Shown here: positions 7,174 through 8,285 of the stretch, in pieces | How the letters are laid out: every line of letters begins with the position of its first letter | Numbering within the stretch: position 1 is the stretch's first letter | Assembly (NCBI GenBank): GCA_035570275.1 | Contig: DATMNI010000057.1 | Span: 1 to 8,285, forward strand | Length of the DNA: 8,285 nucleotides | Direction: 5' to 3' | DNA from: DATMNI01 sp035570275 | Lineage (GTDB): Bacteria; Acidobacteriota; Terriglobia; Bryobacterales; Bryobacteraceae | The notes under the pieces: generated by a model | What the model was told of the DNA's origin: nothing | The model's database searches: none | The model's input: only the letters and a program-made list of their open reading frames with translations | Made by a program: the position numbers and the translations under genes

Positions 7174-7206
7174 GGGGGGGGTGCCACGGGGGGATTCGGG
7201 ATCGGG
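7174..7206 (+). other. Canonical G-quadruplex motif between the divergent padR promoters
   Basis: Four runs of G follow each other on the plus strand: eight (7174-7181), six (7188-7193), three (7198-7200) and three (7204-7206), with loops of six, four and three bases. This meets the usual G3+N1-7 rule for an intramolecular quadruplex. It lies 12 bases upstream of the -35 box of the minus-strand promoter. Whether it folds or matters is not shown by the sequence. Confidence 0.5.
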
Positions 7207-7218
7207 CAGCAGAGGCCG

Positions 7219-7356
7219 ATGGTCACGCTGCTCGTGGCACGGTTCTTCAATATGACGGGCCGGCGGGAAGAGGCCGACCCGGCCCTGCGGAAGGACATTT
7301 TCAACCCAAAATTCCCCTTGATTATCTACAAGACTGCGGGTAGAATTTTCTTGTAG
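7219..7356 (+). pseudogene. Short coding-like stretch of unknown origin, possibly a gene remnant
   Basis: A 45-codon frame starting MVTLLVARFFNMTGRREEAD and ending in KTAGRIFL runs into the promoter of the plus-strand padR. Its first 34 codons end in G or C about four times out of five, which is what real genes in this genome show and is unusual for spacer DNA. It has a weak AGAGG three bases before the ATG, but no recognisable family, and its end overlaps the padR promoter and operator. It could be a decayed fragment of a former gene, a tiny functional gene, or chance. No function is proposed. Confidence 0.25.
7318..7346 (+). promoter_or_regulatory. Promoter of the plus-strand padR-ADOP operon
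   Basis: TTGATT (7318-7323) and TAGAAT (7341-7346) are separated by exactly 17 bases, a good sigma70-type match (four and five of six positions). Transcription should start near 7353, leaving a leader of about 24 bases with the Shine-Dalgarno site GAGGGGG (7365-7371) six bases ahead of the padR ATG at 7377. Confidence 0.65.
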
Positions 7357-7362
7357 ATAATC
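7320..7362. repeat. Perfect 14-base inverted repeat flanking the -10 box: PadR operator candidate
   Basis: GATTATCTACAAGA (7320-7333) and its exact reverse complement TCTTGTAGATAATC (7349-7362) are separated by 15 bases. The left arm overlaps the -35 box and the right arm covers the predicted transcription start, with the -10 box in the loop. A repressor dimer (or two dimers) bound here would block polymerase, so it is the obvious operator of the padR that follows. A hairpin in DNA or RNA is possible too, but the start of transcription within the right arm makes an RNA hairpin unlikely. Confidence 0.7.
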
Positions 7363-7376
7363 TAGAGGGGGAAACG

Positions 7377-7706
7377 ATGAGCAAACCAACCGACCTGGTG
7401 CAAGGCACGCTCGACCTTCTGATCCTCAAGACGCTGGCGCTCGAACCCATGCACGGCTGGGCCATCGCCAACCGCATCAAGCAGCTTTCCGAAGCGGTGC
7501 TGCTGGTGCAGCAAGGCTCGCTCTATCCGGCGCTGCACCGGTTGGAACAGCAGGCTTTAATCCAATCCGAGTGGGGCGCGAGCGACAACAACCGGCGTGC
7601 CAAGTATTATTCGCTCACGCGGGCGGGGCGGCGGCAACTGGAGCGGGAATCGGCAAGCTGGGAGCGGCTTTCGGCGGCGATTTCGGGAATTGTGCGCATG
7701 GCCTGA
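7377..7706 (+). CDS. PadR-family repressor of the second ADOP module
   Basis: The 109-residue protein is a short PadR winged-helix regulator of the acidobacterial ADOP-linked subgroup. It starts SKPTDLVQGTLDLLILKTL, has the second helix HGWAIANRIKQ, the recognition helix GSLYPALHRLEQQALI (about 47-62), the wing NNRRAKYYSLT and a C-terminal helix (LERESASWERLSAAIS). It most likely represses its own operon through the 14-base inverted repeat directly upstream. The start is supported by GAGGGGG six bases ahead. The ADOP gene follows 19 bases after the stop. Differences from its paralogue at 6770-7105 cluster between the recognition helix end and the wing (QQALIQSEWGASDN against QEGWIKAEWKVTEN), which may go with the different operator sequences. 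The inducing ligand is unknown. Confidence 0.95.
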   Translation: MSKPTDLVQGTLDLLILKTLALEPMHGWAIANRIKQLSEAVLLVQQGSLYPALHRLEQQALIQSEWGASDNNRRAKYYSLTRAGRRQLERESASWERLSAAISGIVRMA

Positions 7707-7725
7707 GGAGCAACCCGCGAACACT

Positions 7726-8285
7726 ATGCGCTGGGGGGACATACTTCGCCTGCGGGTTCGGTCGCTGCTAAGGCGGAGTTCGGTGGAGAGCGACCTCGAT
7801 GACGAACTGCGCTTCCATCTGGAAAAGCAGACGGAAGCCAATCTAGCCGCGGGGATGCCGCCCGCCGCAGCCCGTCTGGCCGCGCTGAAAGAGTTCGGCA
7901 ATCCACGGCTGCAGCAGGAGGAATGCCGCGACGCGTGGGGGACGAGAATGATCGACAACGTATTCGATGACGTGCGTTATGCGCTGCGCGGTCGGCGCCG
8001 CGATCCGGTTCTGGCGGTTGCGGCCACGGCCACGCTGGCCCTCTGCATCGGGGCTAACACCGTGGTCTTCAGCCTGGTCAACTCCATCCTGTTGCGCCCG
8101 CTGCCGTACCCGGGCGCCGACCGAATCGTCTGGCTGAGCGAGCACATCGGCCGGGATAGTATGGAGGTCACTCCCGGGGCCGACTATTACAGCGCCTCCG
8201 ACCAGGGCCGGCTGTTTGAAGCCGTGGCGGCGTACGATACCTATACCGAGAACTGGAACGGCGTTGAGAAGCCGGAACAGTTGGA
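7726..8285 (+). CDS. Second ADOP-family permease, 3'-truncated by the window
   Basis: An open frame from the ATG at 7726 runs off the window end after 186 codons. It begins MRWGDILRLRVRSLLRRSS and has the ADOP prefix domain (DLDDELRFHLEKQTEANLAA, then PPAAARLAALKEFGNPRLQQ), then the linker IDNVFDDVRYALRG. The first membrane segment (about 85-115, with GANTVVFSLVNSILLRPL) is followed by the start of the periplasmic MacB-type core. These match the minus-strand permease at 4106-6766 part for part (GGNTAVFSLVNQILLHPP there), so the two are paralogues, though clearly diverged. The nearest purine-rich ribosome site (GAGGAG, 7705-7710) is 15 bases before the ATG, longer than usual; no better in-frame start was seen, and coupling to the padR stop is possible. 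The rest of the protein, expected at roughly 800-890 residues in total, lies outside the window. Confidence 0.9.
   Translation, partial: MRWGDILRLRVRSLLRRSSVESDLDDELRFHLEKQTEANLAAGMPPAAARLAALKEFGNPRLQQEECRDAWGTRMIDNVFDDVRYALRGRRRDPVLAVAATATLALCIGANTVVFSLVNSILLRPLPYPGADRIVWLSEHIGRDSMEVTPGADYYSASDQGRLFEAVAAYDTYTENWNGVEKPEQL

Noticed and set aside
7129..7389. 86-codon minus-strand frame covering the divergent control region
   Set aside because: It would read through both promoters and operators, and its peptide is Pro-rich without a family; the opposite frame has the more gene-like codon pattern.

Overview
The window looks like a chromosomal segment from an acidobacterium, probably of the Solibacter/Bryobacter type. 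The evidence is high G+C coding sequence plus two copies of a module typical of that phylum: a short PadR-family repressor followed by a large MacB/FtsX-like permease with no ATPase gene beside it (the 'Acidobacterial duplicated orphan permease', ADOP, family and its dedicated PadR regulators). No tRNA, rRNA, CRISPR array or insertion sequence was seen.

Layout. (1) Positions 1-1151, plus strand: the 3' part of a membrane sensor histidine kinase whose start lies upstream of the window. (2) Positions 1152-1443: a degraded, frameshifted C-terminal half of a VapC-like PIN-domain gene on the minus strand, then a good sigma70-type promoter and Shine-Dalgarno site for the next gene. (3) Positions 1444-3238, plus strand: a two-gene operon, overlapping by 8 bases. 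It encodes a SoxC-type molybdenum sulfite/sulfane dehydrogenase with a Tat lipoprotein signal and a single-haem, SoxD-like cytochrome c, which is its likely electron acceptor. No other sox genes are in view. (4) Positions 3239-3385: a 147-base gap between convergent genes, with nothing convincing in it. (5) Positions 3386-7105, minus strand: a compact transcription unit that reads padR, ADOP permease, then a small exported LamG/DUF1080-like protein. (6) Positions 7106-7376: a divergent regulatory region with two promoters, two different palindromic operator candidates, a G-quadruplex motif and a short coding-like remnant. (7) Positions 7377-8285, plus strand: a second padR followed by a second ADOP permease, cut off by the window end.

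How the genes work together. The SoxC/cytochrome pair should oxidise a reduced sulfur compound in the periplasm or at the membrane and pass the electrons into the respiratory chain. The two PadR-ADOP modules are paralogous and back to back. Their repressors are about two-thirds identical by hand count, yet the palindromes at their promoters are unrelated, which suggests duplication followed by divergence of DNA specificity. Substrates of the permeases, and the signal sensed by the kinase, cannot be read from the sequence.
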